IMG/VR virus record: IMGVR_UViG_3300024264_001555
Span: 1 to 64,000 of that record
Reading direction: 5' to 3' (one strand)
Length of the DNA: 64,000 nucleotides
Source: a virus
The notes below the pieces were generated by a model, which was not told the DNA's origin, did not search any database, and saw only the letters and a program-made list of their open reading frames with translations. A program made the translations under genes and the position numbers. Positions 41,999 to 50,957 of this stretch are shown one piece after another (the first letter of the stretch is position 1; every line of letters starts with the position of its first letter).

Positions 41999-43364
41999 TC
42001 CATTCCTCTAATAAATGTGTATACTGTGGAAATATTTCTGCAAAATCTTTATTTCTTCTTTTGTCGTACGCTTGTATGTATCTTACAAAGTCTTCTCTGT
42101 GTTCCACTGTTGGTTCTGAGGTTCTTAAATAATCACAAAATCTTTGTATTTGATCAAACTCTTCTAAATATATTCTAGCATACTTTTCTTTAGTATAATA
42201 TTTTAACCAACTTTTGCAAAGTGTTTCAATAGTGTTAGCAGTCTTTACACGTTGTTCTTTATCGAGCAAAGTACATTGAAGATGCGGAGGCCAATGCATA
42301 ATATTAATACTCAACGGCACTCTATTACACTCAAAACTAGTATTATAAAGTTTACGCAAATCCATTACCGTCATAATAAAGTCGACGAATGTAGGCAAGC
42401 TAAGAATGTTAATTGTTGTCATAATTGCAACTGTGCTTTTTGTTTCAGAAAGCAAACGCTCTATGTTTTTAACCCAATCATAGTATACTAATCCGTCTCT
42501 AGCATATTCCGCCTGGCGGCCTGTGCTTTCAAGACTAGTGTATATGTCAACTTTAACTCCTACTTTTGCAAGTTTGTTAACTTTTAAAATTAGTTTGTCA
42601 ATTAGTTTATCTTCTACACATCCGTTTGTATTAATGGAAATGTCTAAACCTTTGCGTGGATTTTCTATTAGATAATCTAGAAGCTTCCAGGTATCTTTTG
42701 ACATAGTAGGCTCGCCGCCTGTGATACGCAACACTTTTAAATGCGGTAATGCATCAGGAAACCATTTCCAAAATGCTTCTACATAAGGATTATGTTCTCT
42801 ATTAGGTATTGGCATCTTACCAGACTCTTTTAAATAGTCTAGATTATGCGAACCGTGCTTGGTTGGATATTCTCCGTGTTGCTTTACGTCTTCCATCCAC
42901 TTGCTACTAATCTCAGGTGAACAGTATGCACAAGCAAAGTTACAAGCATTACTAAATGATACTTCTAAGTAACTTGGGTACACATCGTCTTGTGGATTGC
43001 TTTTAGCAATATCTTCAAATCTATCCCAGGCCCAAGAGTCACTTGTTTTATAATGTCTATCACTAAAATAGTTTTTATCTAAGTCTTCAATTTTCCAACA
43101 GTATCCGCACTCCTTAGGACGCTCACCTTTAAGCATCTTAGCACGTTGTTCTTTTTTAAACTTACTGTTGTGTAGTGCCGCTGGATTTGCTTCAATTTCG
43201 TGCAACGGAATCTTATGTGGAGCAGGATGATGACAACTGTGATTGTAACCGTTTTGTAATAGTAGCGTAGTTTGTAACCATTTAGCCGTACAGAATGAAC
43301 AACTTACATTGTTTATCTTTTCACGTTTTTCTTCTAGTACTTGTATACGCTGTTCATTACTCAT
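41982..43364 (-). CDS. radical SAM protein, CHH-type N-terminal module, paralogue 2
   Basis: A 460-residue protein. C22/C25, C44-H45-H46 in HSCHHPAPHKIPL, C86 and C89; core C141-x3-C145-x2-C148; ITGGEPTM. It shares the CHHP..HKIPL signature and the HNS/TKxKKE segment with paralogue 1, with a 17-base overlap, so a tandem duplication. Product unknown. Confidence 0.83.
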   Translation of the reverse strand: MSNEQRIQVLEEKREKINNVSCSFCTAKWLQTTLLLQNGYNHSCHHPAPHKIPLHEIEANPAALHNSKFKKEQRAKMLKGERPKECGYCWKIEDLDKNYFSDRHYKTSDSWAWDRFEDIAKSNPQDDVYPSYLEVSFSNACNFACAYCSPEISSKWMEDVKQHGEYPTKHGSHNLDYLKESGKMPIPNREHNPYVEAFWKWFPDALPHLKVLRITGGEPTMSKDTWKLLDYLIENPRKGLDISINTNGCVEDKLIDKLILKVNKLAKVGVKVDIYTSLESTGRQAEYARDGLVYYDWVKNIERLLSETKSTVAIMTTINILSLPTFVDFIMTVMDLRKLYNTSFECNRVPLSINIMHWPPHLQCTLLDKEQRVKTANTIETLCKSWLKYYTKEKYARIYLEEFDQIQRFCDYLRTSEPTVEHREDFVRYIQAYDKRRNKDFAEIFPQYTHLLEEWNAKED

Positions 43365-43858
43365 AATGTATATTTAAAATTCTGTGTTGTATTGCTAATA
43401 GCAATTTGTTTTGCACCATTACGTATGTGAAAGTGTGTTGCCATTGGCGTTAACGGTGATAGGGTTACTAGTGTTTCAATATCATCACGAGACTTCATTA
43501 AGTCGCCTATTTTGTGTATTATCTCTTTACCAGCGCCACGCTTACGACTCCATACTGTATAAGCAACTGCCGTATTAACATCATTTTTAAAATGAGCATT
43601 TTGACTCATTAAGTCTAACTCTTTTACACTTTTAGGTACATCATTAGTATATGCAATGCAGATAATACCTTCAATTTCATTTTCGTGCTTTAGTCCGTAT
43701 ATCTTACGTCCATAACTAGTACGCCATTCTACATCAAGCTCTGGACGTACTGGATCTTCTGTTACATCAATATCATCTAGCTCTACTAGTTCTGTTTTCT
43801 TTACCCAGCCAAAAAAGTTGTCAATTGACGCTTTAAATTTTTTTACATTTAAATTCAT
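43361..43858 (-). CDS. GNAT-like N-acetyltransferase
   Basis: A 165-residue protein. The strand IEGIICIAYTND, the VWSRKRGAGKEIIHKIG segment (acetyl-CoA pyrophosphate loop RxxGxG/A) and the C-terminal LSPLTPMATHFHIRNGAKQ are typical GNAT elements. It sits between a glycosyltransferase-like and a radical SAM gene with four-base overlaps. The acceptor could be an amino sugar or a protein amine. Confidence 0.7.
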   Translation of the reverse strand: MNLNVKKFKASIDNFFGWVKKTELVELDDIDVTEDPVRPELDVEWRTSYGRKIYGLKHENEIEGIICIAYTNDVPKSVKELDLMSQNAHFKNDVNTAVAYTVWSRKRGAGKEIIHKIGDLMKSRDDIETLVTLSPLTPMATHFHIRNGAKQIAISNTTQNFKYTL

Positions 43859-44754
43859 TTTGCTCTTCTTAGTATCCTTGCACTATTTTGATAGACTTGT
43901 TTAAAAAATTTGCTTTGTTCTGCGTCTAAAGGTTTAGTAGAAATATCAACTCCGGTACCTTTAAGTATTTCTAAACCTAAACGTTCTGCTTCTTCTTTTG
44001 GATCAACATCTTTTACTTCTGTTTCCCAAAAGTTGTTTAGCCATTCAAAGTCACGCACGTTAGCATAGTCCCATGGTGTACAGTTTGTTAGATAACAACC
44101 TTGTCGTGCGCCTAGTATACTCCATATACCATTTTTAACATCAGCACCTACTTGACTCCATATTAAAAGCCTATCATAGTTTTGCCACCATACTTTACGC
44201 AAGTCTTCTACTTTAGCACCTTGATCCAAACTCATCTTAACACCTTCTCTAAATCCAGCTCGCCAGGCTTGCCAAGGTGTTTCGTTTGTGTAGGATACAC
44301 TAAAGTTTTCGTTGAACTGATAGTACTTGTCGTCAAAGCAAAATTCTACTTTGCCGCGTTCGTCGCCGTCTTCTGAATGTTCATGTGTCTTCATATTGTG
44401 TACAAACTTACGTGTCCACATTTTTAATCCGCCGTTGCCGTACATTAGTCCGTTAACATGTAACTTACCGCACCAACTAAACACATGGTCTGCTGACAGC
44501 CCTAACGATTCGTAATCAACTACTTGATTTAAAAACTCTGGATCAACAATATTATCTGCATCTACAGTAACAAAGTATTCTGTTTCACTTAAATCTGCAC
44601 AAGCTTTGTGAGCTGCATCACTGCCGTGTACACCATGCACACGTTTTGCCCACGGTACTTTACTACACAAGTCTGCATAATTTTTTTCTGCGTTAGGCTC
44701 GTCGTAACTAAGAAAGATAATATCTTGATCAATTATTTTAATTTTATTAGGCAT
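43855..44754 (-). CDS. glycosyltransferase-like protein
   Basis: A 299-residue protein. DIIFLSYDEPNAEKNY, AKRVHGVHG and YFVTVDADNIVDPEF: the DAD is the likely metal-binding DxD. The body resembles GT-A (family 2-like) enzymes. It is homologous to the last domain of the 644-residue repeat protein. It overlaps both neighbours (TAATG with the gene upstream). Confidence 0.72.
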   Translation of the reverse strand: MPNKIKIIDQDIIFLSYDEPNAEKNYADLCSKVPWAKRVHGVHGSDAAHKACADLSETEYFVTVDADNIVDPEFLNQVVDYESLGLSADHVFSWCGKLHVNGLMYGNGGLKMWTRKFVHNMKTHEHSEDGDERGKVEFCFDDKYYQFNENFSVSYTNETPWQAWRAGFREGVKMSLDQGAKVEDLRKVWWQNYDRLLIWSQVGADVKNGIWSILGARQGCYLTNCTPWDYANVRDFEWLNNFWETEVKDVDPKEEAERLGLEILKGTGVDISTKPLDAEQSKFFKQVYQNSARILRRAK

Positions 44755-45320
44755 TAGTTCTCCATAATATGACTATAATTTTCAAAGACCTTACCACAGT
44801 ATACACTCACATCAGTCCTCTGAGCAACCTCTTTATTAGTATTTTTTATTATGCACTCGTCTTTATAAAGCAATTCAGAAAACTCAACAACTAGTGTGTC
44901 AAGTAATACATTAGGATCATCTTCGTCTGTGACAAATAGTGTATGCGATTTATCTTTATAATATGATGTGCTTGTTAACAAAGATTTTAAATCGTCTGTT
45001 AATTTTGCTTTCCATACTCCGTTTCTAGGGTCTTGTAGAATAATAAAGTTTAGTCTTTCGCTAATAAGAGTTTTAGACAATTGTAAAATACTTCTGTCAA
45101 CATCAAAGTCTTCTAATGATGTATGCCTAAATTTCATTACATAGTTTGCATCTGCAGAATCGCTTGGGACTACAAGATAGTCTTTAAACTCTTTTTTACA
45201 ATTTGCAAAATCTTGTACTAAATATTTTTCTATTTCTATGTATAAGGAAGACTCGTCAAGTACATTGCCAACTTTTAAAATTGTACCGTCTTCTCTAAAG
45301 TTAAGATAATACTTTTGCAT
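44754..45320 (-). CDS. hypothetical protein within the glycosyltransferase cluster
   Basis: A 188-residue acidic protein with no signal peptide or motif. It overlaps the upstream GT gene by 20 bases and shares one base with the downstream one, so it is co-expressed. Not recognised. Confidence 0.6.
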   Translation of the reverse strand: MQKYYLNFREDGTILKVGNVLDESSLYIEIEKYLVQDFANCKKEFKDYLVVPSDSADANYVMKFRHTSLEDFDVDRSILQLSKTLISERLNFIILQDPRNGVWKAKLTDDLKSLLTSTSYYKDKSHTLFVTDEDDPNVLLDTLVVEFSELLYKDECIIKNTNKEVAQRTDVSVYCGKVFENYSHIMEN

Positions 45321-46140
45321 CTTTTAATTTCTCTATTATTTTATCTGTTAAAAAATTGTCTTCTACGTAATGAAGTATTCCGGTTTGTGCAAAATTACCT
45401 AACACTAAACTTCCATCATTTCGATAGTACTTTCCTATTACATTAGTCCATTGTTCAGGAACATATTGCCAAGCTTGTGTATGCGTCTTCATGTGGGTAA
45501 ACGTTATATAACTATCTGCATTTGTTATTTGTTTTTCATTGCCTAAAATTTTACTAGCAATTGCTGCACACAAATCGATACTGCACCATTTTTGATAACG
45601 CTCTTTTGCATATTTACTGTAAAATAATTCCCAGTTATTAACTATAATCTCTAGTAGTGTATAGAATTCTTTTGCAGTATTGCCTTTTTTAAAATAATGT
45701 AATGCGCTATATAGATTAGGAAGGTTATTAGCATCAAATGTTTTTCTATAATACCGAGAAGTTACTGTTTCTTGTCTATACGTTTGTACATTGCTAGTAA
45801 AAAACAATTCATACTTATCTAGCTCTTTCCACCAGTGCGTTATGTCACTTAGTATAAGCATGTCTGCTTCCAATACAATCGTTTGCTCGTACGGACTAGC
45901 ATGATAAACTTTCCAACGATTTTCTATTTTCCAGTTACTAGTTTCTGCACTATCTGTCCACGGAATCGGAATAATCTGATCAAACACTTTTTGCCATTCT
46001 TTTGGAATTGTGTCATTTGTAATAAGACTAATTTTTTGATTACGATTGTACTTGTGTAAACTTAAGGCGAGAGCATATGCCTGGCGAACATAATCTGTTG
46101 TGCTATTGTTTTGTGCAAGTAAACAAAATCCTTTACTCAT
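45301..46140 (-). CDS. GT-A glycosyltransferase-like protein
   Basis: A 279-residue protein. It starts KGFCLLAQNNSTTDYVRQA, and the strand QTIVLEADMLIL corresponds to the DxD strand of GT8-like enzymes with EAD in place of DxD. It is a paralogue of the next upstream gene (LLxAQNNxTxDYxxQA and the TIVxxxD strand are shared). Whether EAD binds metal is open. Confidence 0.68.
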   Translation of the reverse strand: MSKGFCLLAQNNSTTDYVRQAYALALSLHKYNRNQKISLITNDTIPKEWQKVFDQIIPIPWTDSAETSNWKIENRWKVYHASPYEQTIVLEADMLILSDITHWWKELDKYELFFTSNVQTYRQETVTSRYYRKTFDANNLPNLYSALHYFKKGNTAKEFYTLLEIIVNNWELFYSKYAKERYQKWCSIDLCAAIASKILGNEKQITNADSYITFTHMKTHTQAWQYVPEQWTNVIGKYYRNDGSLVLGNFAQTGILHYVEDNFLTDKIIEKLKDAKVLS

Positions 46141-46987
46141 TTTTTAACACCTCACTAATTGCTCTATCAAGACTAAACTTGTTCATAATATGTATACTAG
46201 CATCCTTTACAGATGCAGCAATATAATGTCCTTTCCAGTCTTTTTTGTCTAATAGAAACACATAATCTTCGTCTTCCATTTTTATTAAGACATCCATATC
46301 AGTAGTAAACCAAAGATTGCCTGGCGGCTGTTTTGGCCAGTTTGTTTTTTGATTTCCATTCATAAGGTGTATAGCAATACTAAAACTAAAATCGTTTCTG
46401 TACATCTTATCAGGTATCTGATATACTAATCTATAATACAACCAATTTTCTTTAATGTGTGTAACTAAATTAAAAAATAATTCTGTTTGTTCTGTTTTTT
46501 TAAAATAAAATAATGTTGCCCAGTACATGTCAATACTTCTATCACTAATTTTATTAAATGAAGTATTTCTTTCCGGGTTAACATCTGTAATATCTTTAAC
46601 AATTAAAAAATCTTCAGCAGTGTCAAATGTATGCAACAACTGATTATTGCCTATTATAAAGTCAGTGTCCATTACAATAGTTTCGTCGTATGGCGTAATG
46701 TCATACACTGTTGTTCTATTGTGATTTCTCCACTCTAAGTTTCTGTTACTCATAGTACCGTCTTGATAGACACGCTTTTGCGAACATTCTTCCCAATCTA
46801 AATTTATTACATTATCAATATATTTAGAATAGTATGGATATTTTTCATAAAGGTACTTAGGCGTATCTGTAGCAATAGTTACTGATAGTCCTAAATGTTT
46901 TTTAATTTTCTTTGCGCAAAATAGTGCTTGTTTAATATAGTCAATAGTATGATTGTTTTGCGCAAATAAAAGTACGCCGCGACTCAT
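46133..46987 (-). CDS. GT-A glycosyltransferase-like protein with DxD
   Basis: A 284-residue protein. RGVLLFAQNNHTIDYIKQA at the start, and DETIVMDTDFII with an intact DTD. The Trp/Tyr-rich C-terminal half is similar in order to its paralogue at 45301. These enzymes would transfer a nucleotide sugar to a glycan or protein. Eight-base overlap downstream, four-base overlap upstream. Confidence 0.72.
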   Translation of the reverse strand: MSRGVLLFAQNNHTIDYIKQALFCAKKIKKHLGLSVTIATDTPKYLYEKYPYYSKYIDNVINLDWEECSQKRVYQDGTMSNRNLEWRNHNRTTVYDITPYDETIVMDTDFIIGNNQLLHTFDTAEDFLIVKDITDVNPERNTSFNKISDRSIDMYWATLFYFKKTEQTELFFNLVTHIKENWLYYRLVYQIPDKMYRNDFSFSIAIHLMNGNQKTNWPKQPPGNLWFTTDMDVLIKMEDEDYVFLLDKKDWKGHYIAASVKDASIHIMNKFSLDRAISEVLKNE

Positions 46988-47331
46988 ATGTTAATTAAAC
47001 CTTCAATTGTCCTATTTGTTTTTATCTCGTTGTATTTGTCTAAATACTGATTAGTTGTAGTAAAATAAATATCAAGAATGTCGTCTAGAAACTTTTTCAA
47101 ATCTGTTACTTCAATAGGCGTTTCGTTATCATCAATGAGTACCGCAGTAGGTTGTTGATTATTTACAAGTGTTTGACAAAATGTAATCAATTCTCTGTTA
47201 ACTGCAAATTTACCACCATTAATATAATGAACACAATCTTCTAAAAATTGTTCTCTTATAATGCGTTTTTGATTATTTAGAGTTGTCATGTAATTCGAAA
47301 ACTCTAATGCTTTTGCTAATCTTTCATCCAT
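46984..47331 (-). CDS. first gene of the leftward unit, hypothetical
   Basis: A 115-residue helical protein. I recall relatives next to tail-fibre genes of marine myoviruses but no function. It has GGAG seven bases before ATG and follows a perfect sigma70 promoter with a leader of about 19 bases. It overlaps the first glycosyltransferase gene by four bases. Confidence 0.65.
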   Translation of the reverse strand: MDERLAKALEFSNYMTTLNNQKRIIREQFLEDCVHYINGGKFAVNRELITFCQTLVNNQQPTAVLIDDNETPIEVTDLKKFLDDILDIYFTTTNQYLDKYNEIKTNRTIEGLINI

Positions 47332-47355
47332 ACGAAATCTCCAAGTATACTATTA

Positions 47356-47384
47356 ATTATATACTCAGTTAATAATTATGTCAA
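47356..47384 (-). promoter_or_regulatory. perfect consensus sigma70 promoter of the leftward 20-gene unit
   Basis: On the minus strand: TTGACA (47384-47379), a 17-base spacer, TATAAT (47361-47356). It lies in the only gap between the structural genes and the enzyme genes. No late motif is present here, so the enzyme unit is under host-type rather than late control, unless late transcripts read through. Confidence 0.9.
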
Positions 47385-47391
47385 GAGTTGA

Positions 47392-48420
47392 TTATGTATC
47401 TTGGAATTCAGTCGCGACGGCGTCTGACGGAGTTGGAACTGTTACTACACCAGTTGGACGTTTTAAGTGCAGGCCTGCGCCCATTGATCCGCCGCTAACA
47501 AGCACACGTTCGTCAAAATTTGGATTGCCTTCTGCAAAGTCGTTAAAGTCAACTCTAAAACGTATAACATTGGTGCCTACACGCTTTGCTCGAACTTGTA
47601 CATAGTTAGTCGAATATGCACCTGATCCAAATTTTCTAAAGATAATATTATAAGATGTTGTTAACTGGTAATTTCCAAAAGCACTGTCAATGCCGCCACC
47701 ATTTACATCTGTTGACCCGTCACGAGCTAATCCTGAGTTTGCTGTTGTATTGTTTTTACCAAATACAACGGTAACATTACTAAGCATAGAATTCCAGTCA
47801 ATATCCTTTGTAGTATTAGAATTACCAAAAAAAGTTATCCTAACATCGCCACCGGCGTTAAAAAAATGTCTACGATGATCGGCCGCAGTTGCTGTGGTTC
47901 TTCCGGAAGTATTTGTTGTTGCATATCCGCCTTCAAAAATAACATCTAGTTCACTCCAAATGTTATCATCAGGATCTCCGTCGCCTCCCCAGGCAGTAAA
48001 TCTAGTACTAGAAGTAAGAGTTCTTACATCGTCAATAGTAAATCCAACTGAACTATCAGCAGAAGCTTCAATGTTTGTTATTCCTGCTAATAAGTCATTA
48101 AACCCTCTAGATGTGTCAGTTAGACTAGTTGGAGAATTACCTGAAGCATTTGCACCTATGATTTTGCCTGCAGAATTAAATGAAGATGAAACTCCGGAAA
48201 TTCCTTGATGGCTAGCACAAGTATTAATATCAACTGCTAATTTAGAAGTGTGATCATGATCGATAAGTTCGTCGTTTGTACTTACATTTCGATATGATTC
48301 ATAACTAGGAACAATTTGTCCATAGCCGTTTTGTCCACTACCATCGCCGAGAACTGTTAGTACTCGTCCAAGAGCACCTGTATAATGGCTAGCCTGGACT
48401 GTATTACCCGTAGCTACCAT
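47392..48420 (-). CDS. virion structural / tail-fibre-like protein, paralogue 1
   Basis: A 342-residue, Gly/Asn/Ser/Thr-rich, Cys-poor protein. The N-terminal VLGDGSGQNGYGQI and the central DHRRHFFNAGGDVRIT and DWNSMLSN segments are shared with the next upstream gene. No catalytic motif. This is the last gene of the structural unit; it has an AGGAG ribosome binding site. Confidence 0.7.
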   Translation of the reverse strand: MVATGNTVQASHYTGALGRVLTVLGDGSGQNGYGQIVPSYESYRNVSTNDELIDHDHTSKLAVDINTCASHQGISGVSSSFNSAGKIIGANASGNSPTSLTDTSRGFNDLLAGITNIEASADSSVGFTIDDVRTLTSSTRFTAWGGDGDPDDNIWSELDVIFEGGYATTNTSGRTTATAADHRRHFFNAGGDVRITFFGNSNTTKDIDWNSMLSNVTVVFGKNNTTANSGLARDGSTDVNGGGIDSAFGNYQLTTSYNIIFRKFGSGAYSTNYVQVRAKRVGTNVIRFRVDFNDFAEGNPNFDERVLVSGGSMGAGLHLKRPTGVVTVPTPSDAVATEFQDT

Positions 48421-48423
48421 GTA

Positions 48424-49344
48424 TTAGTCTCCTAATTCTAGACTGGACTGTACGGAATAACTTGGCAACGGAACACTAACATACTCGCCCGATGGACGTA
48501 ATGCTTGTATTCTACTTACTACAGTTCCAGCAATTTCTTCGTCAATAGTTGGATCACCTTGATCTTGATCTTGGAATTGAATTGTAAATTGGATTGCGCT
48601 TTGGCTTACTTCTTTACCAAAGATGTAATATCTATTTTCTGAATAAGAGTCTAATTGTCCAGTTCTTTCAAATAATGTTACTAAGCCTGCTGTTAATTGA
48701 AAGTTTCCAACTGGCCCGTCATCGTTCGGAAACAACGTTCCGCCTAATCCAGTTTTGGATGTAGTATTTGCTTTAAATTGAATAACGCCCATGTTTGTTA
48801 ACATAGTTTTCCAGTCATTTGATTTTGGCGTAGATGGTGATTCAATTTGCGCACTAATATAAATTTGTCCGCCACTATTAAAAAATGCACGTCTATGATC
48901 AGTATCAGTAAATGTTAATGTAAAACTGTGCGAAAGTTGTCCTTGCCACGGAGAAAATCTTGAATCTGTAGCAATAGTTTCAATACTAACTTGTGTTCCG
49001 TCTACAACTAATGGATCTGTTTCAAGTTCGGCTATTTTTGCAATATATTGCTTCCAGCCGTCACGGTCTCCTACTGTTTCTTCATCTGCTCTAATTTTTG
49101 AACTCTGTGTAACTGGACTTAGATCAGTTATGCTACCAGTCTGGTGTATTGATATTCTATTAATATCAAGTAATAGTTTGTTTAAGTCGCTGGCGTATAC
49201 AACACTTTGAGGAGGAACTGGAGAACTGTTAGGAACCTGCCCATATCCTGACTGACCGCTGCCTCCGCCCAAAAGTCTTTCAACTCTATTTTGTAGAGTG
49301 TTAAAGTTTGCTGCGGTTATCCTTGTTTCGAATTCAACTGCCAT
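48424..49344 (-). CDS. virion structural / tail-fibre-like protein, paralogue 2
   Basis: A 306-residue protein. LLGGGSGQSGYGQV, DHRRAFFNSGGQIYIS and DWKTMLTN match paralogue 1. It probably forms part of the tail or fibre network. Late motif TATAAATA and GGAA lie upstream. Confidence 0.7.
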   Translation of the reverse strand: MAVEFETRITAANFNTLQNRVERLLGGGSGQSGYGQVPNSSPVPPQSVVYASDLNKLLLDINRISIHQTGSITDLSPVTQSSKIRADEETVGDRDGWKQYIAKIAELETDPLVVDGTQVSIETIATDSRFSPWQGQLSHSFTLTFTDTDHRRAFFNSGGQIYISAQIESPSTPKSNDWKTMLTNMGVIQFKANTTSKTGLGGTLFPNDDGPVGNFQLTAGLVTLFERTGQLDSYSENRYYIFGKEVSQSAIQFTIQFQDQDQGDPTIDEEIAGTVVSRIQALRPSGEYVSVPLPSYSVQSSLELGD

Positions 49345-49370
49345 TTACATTTCCTATTATATACTAGTTT

Positions 49371-49378
49371 TATTTATA
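49371..49378 (-). promoter_or_regulatory. late promoter, exact T4-type consensus
   Basis: TATAAATA on the minus strand (49378-49371), the T4 gp55 late consensus, 27 bases before ATG 49344 and overlapping the end of the upstream gene. Confidence 0.7.
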
Positions 49379-50921
49379 CTTTAAGTACGCACTCGACTAA
49401 TTTTTCTTCTACAGATTCATTAGTTTCTAATGCAACACCAACTAGTGATCCGCCATTAATATTAGTGCTAGCATAACCATTGTCATCGACATAAACAGCA
49501 GCGCCTTTAACAACTGCACCAACTATACGAACAGGCACACGCCCTTTAAGTGCAATGTATTGTCCTTCTGCTCCAGCGTTCATTTTAAGAGCAGGTTCTG
49601 TTGAAACTACTCCTATTGCAATATTTCCTCTTGTTGCAGCGTCAACTTCGTGATCTTCGTGTACACAAACACTTACAACTGTTCCTGGGGAAAGTTCATG
49701 CGGAGTTGAATACTTTTCTGCAAGATCAGCATACCAAGCTTCAGTAGCAATACCTTGGAATTTATTAGCAAATATGTCTCCGTTTTCGTCTCTTACAGGA
49801 ATAGTATTAGCAGCAGTTTGTTCTGAAGGTAATAGTGCATCTCCGTTTGCCATTGTTCCGCCATTGACTGGATCATCAATTGGAGTTTTATAAGTTGCGC
49901 CAGGTTTTAGTAAGCCGCTAGTTACTTGGCTTAAGCCTTTTATTGTTCTAGCATATACATCAGGCCATCTGTATTCTTCTGTACCTAAACTTGTAGCTGC
50001 AACTGTAGTAGTTCCTGGAACAAATCCTGGAGTTAGTGCATTATAAAATATTCTTGCAGGGTTTAATACATTACCAAACAAGTCTTTGGCACGGATTATA
50101 ATCTGATTGCCGTTATCGTTTGAAATTACACCTTGGTTATCACCTTCTACTGACAAAGTAAAGTTTGCAGTTTCGCCTATTTGTATGCCAGATGTTCCAA
50201 ATTGTGCAAGTCCTGTAAACGATGCATTATTAGACTGTACGTAATTATCTGATGAAATGCCGCCTAATTTTTCTGCATTTGATGCAGTACCATGAAGTCT
50301 AAATGCTCCACTAGTAACGCCGCCTGCGCTATTAATAGTATTTTTAAGGGTTAGACCTGGACGTATTCTGTCAAATCCAGGAATATCACTATCTACATCG
50401 CTAGTATCAATTGTAAAGTCTTGTGAACTAAATGTTAATACTGTTTCGTCGTTTACAACTGCGGTAATAACATTTTTACTATTTCCTAGTGTATCGCGAA
50501 GTGAACGGCTTACAATCTGTGTTTGGCCTGAGCCTGCACTTTGGGGTCCGATAAGTACAAAGTCGCCGCCATTAAATGTATAAAGTTGTTCATTTCCTGT
50601 ATCCCACCAAAAATCACCTTGTTTTAATCCTGTTGGAACTGTAGAACTAACTTCTGCGCCACCTGTTGTGCGCCATTTTAGCCCGTCATAAAATTTTAAT
50701 TTTGAATTACTCGAGTCAAACCAAATTTGGCCTGCTACTTTTCTCGGAGGCTCAACTTGTCCTGCAAAGTTCTCTAGCAAAAATACAAAATTTTCGTTTT
50801 GTATTTCACCATAACCTGCATAGTTTTTACCTACAAGTTTTAAATCTGTAGTTTGGTCAATAGTACCATCTTCAATCTTCCAAGATCGACTATTACTGTA
50901 TGTATCAATTGTATATGCCAT
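49374..50921 (-). CDS. tail fibre protein, shared N-terminal domain
   Basis: A 515-residue protein. The first 110 residues (DGTIDQTTDLKLVGKNYAGYGE, ENFVFLLENFA, GQIWFDSSN) are shared with the two upstream fibre genes. The C-terminus (WYADLAEKYSTPHELSPGTVV ... VALKxRVPVRIVGAVxKG) is the terminal beta module common to many phage fibre tips. The middle consists of beta-rich repeats. It is expected at the tail surface. Confidence 0.8.
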   Translation of the reverse strand: MAYTIDTYSNSRSWKIEDGTIDQTTDLKLVGKNYAGYGEIQNENFVFLLENFAGQVEPPRKVAGQIWFDSSNSKLKFYDGLKWRTTGGAEVSSTVPTGLKQGDFWWDTGNEQLYTFNGGDFVLIGPQSAGSGQTQIVSRSLRDTLGNSKNVITAVVNDETVLTFSSQDFTIDTSDVDSDIPGFDRIRPGLTLKNTINSAGGVTSGAFRLHGTASNAEKLGGISSDNYVQSNNASFTGLAQFGTSGIQIGETANFTLSVEGDNQGVISNDNGNQIIIRAKDLFGNVLNPARIFYNALTPGFVPGTTTVAATSLGTEEYRWPDVYARTIKGLSQVTSGLLKPGATYKTPIDDPVNGGTMANGDALLPSEQTAANTIPVRDENGDIFANKFQGIATEAWYADLAEKYSTPHELSPGTVVSVCVHEDHEVDAATRGNIAIGVVSTEPALKMNAGAEGQYIALKGRVPVRIVGAVVKGAAVYVDDNGYASTNINGGSLVGVALETNESVEEKLVECVLKV

Positions 50922-50944
50922 TTATAAACCCCTATTGCGACATT

Positions 50945-50953
50945 GTATTTATC
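50945..50953 (-). promoter_or_regulatory. late promoter motif
   Basis: GATAAATAC on the minus strand (50953-50945), 24 bases before ATG 50921, with AATAGGGG between as ribosome binding site. Confidence 0.7.
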
Positions 50954-50957
50954 TGTT

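Noticed and set aside
17048-43364. RiPP biosynthetic cluster with a precursor peptide
   Set aside because: Genes are packed with overlaps and I found no short Cys-, Gly- or Asn-rich precursor ORF, transporter or leader peptidase. The RiPP parallel is kept only as a chemical analogy.
47392-48208. Plus-strand ORFs opposite the structural genes (47.4-48.2 kb and many others to 63.7 kb)
   Set aside because: They are antisense shadows of A+T-rich, Thr/Asn-rich genes, low in charged residues and without ribosome binding sites.
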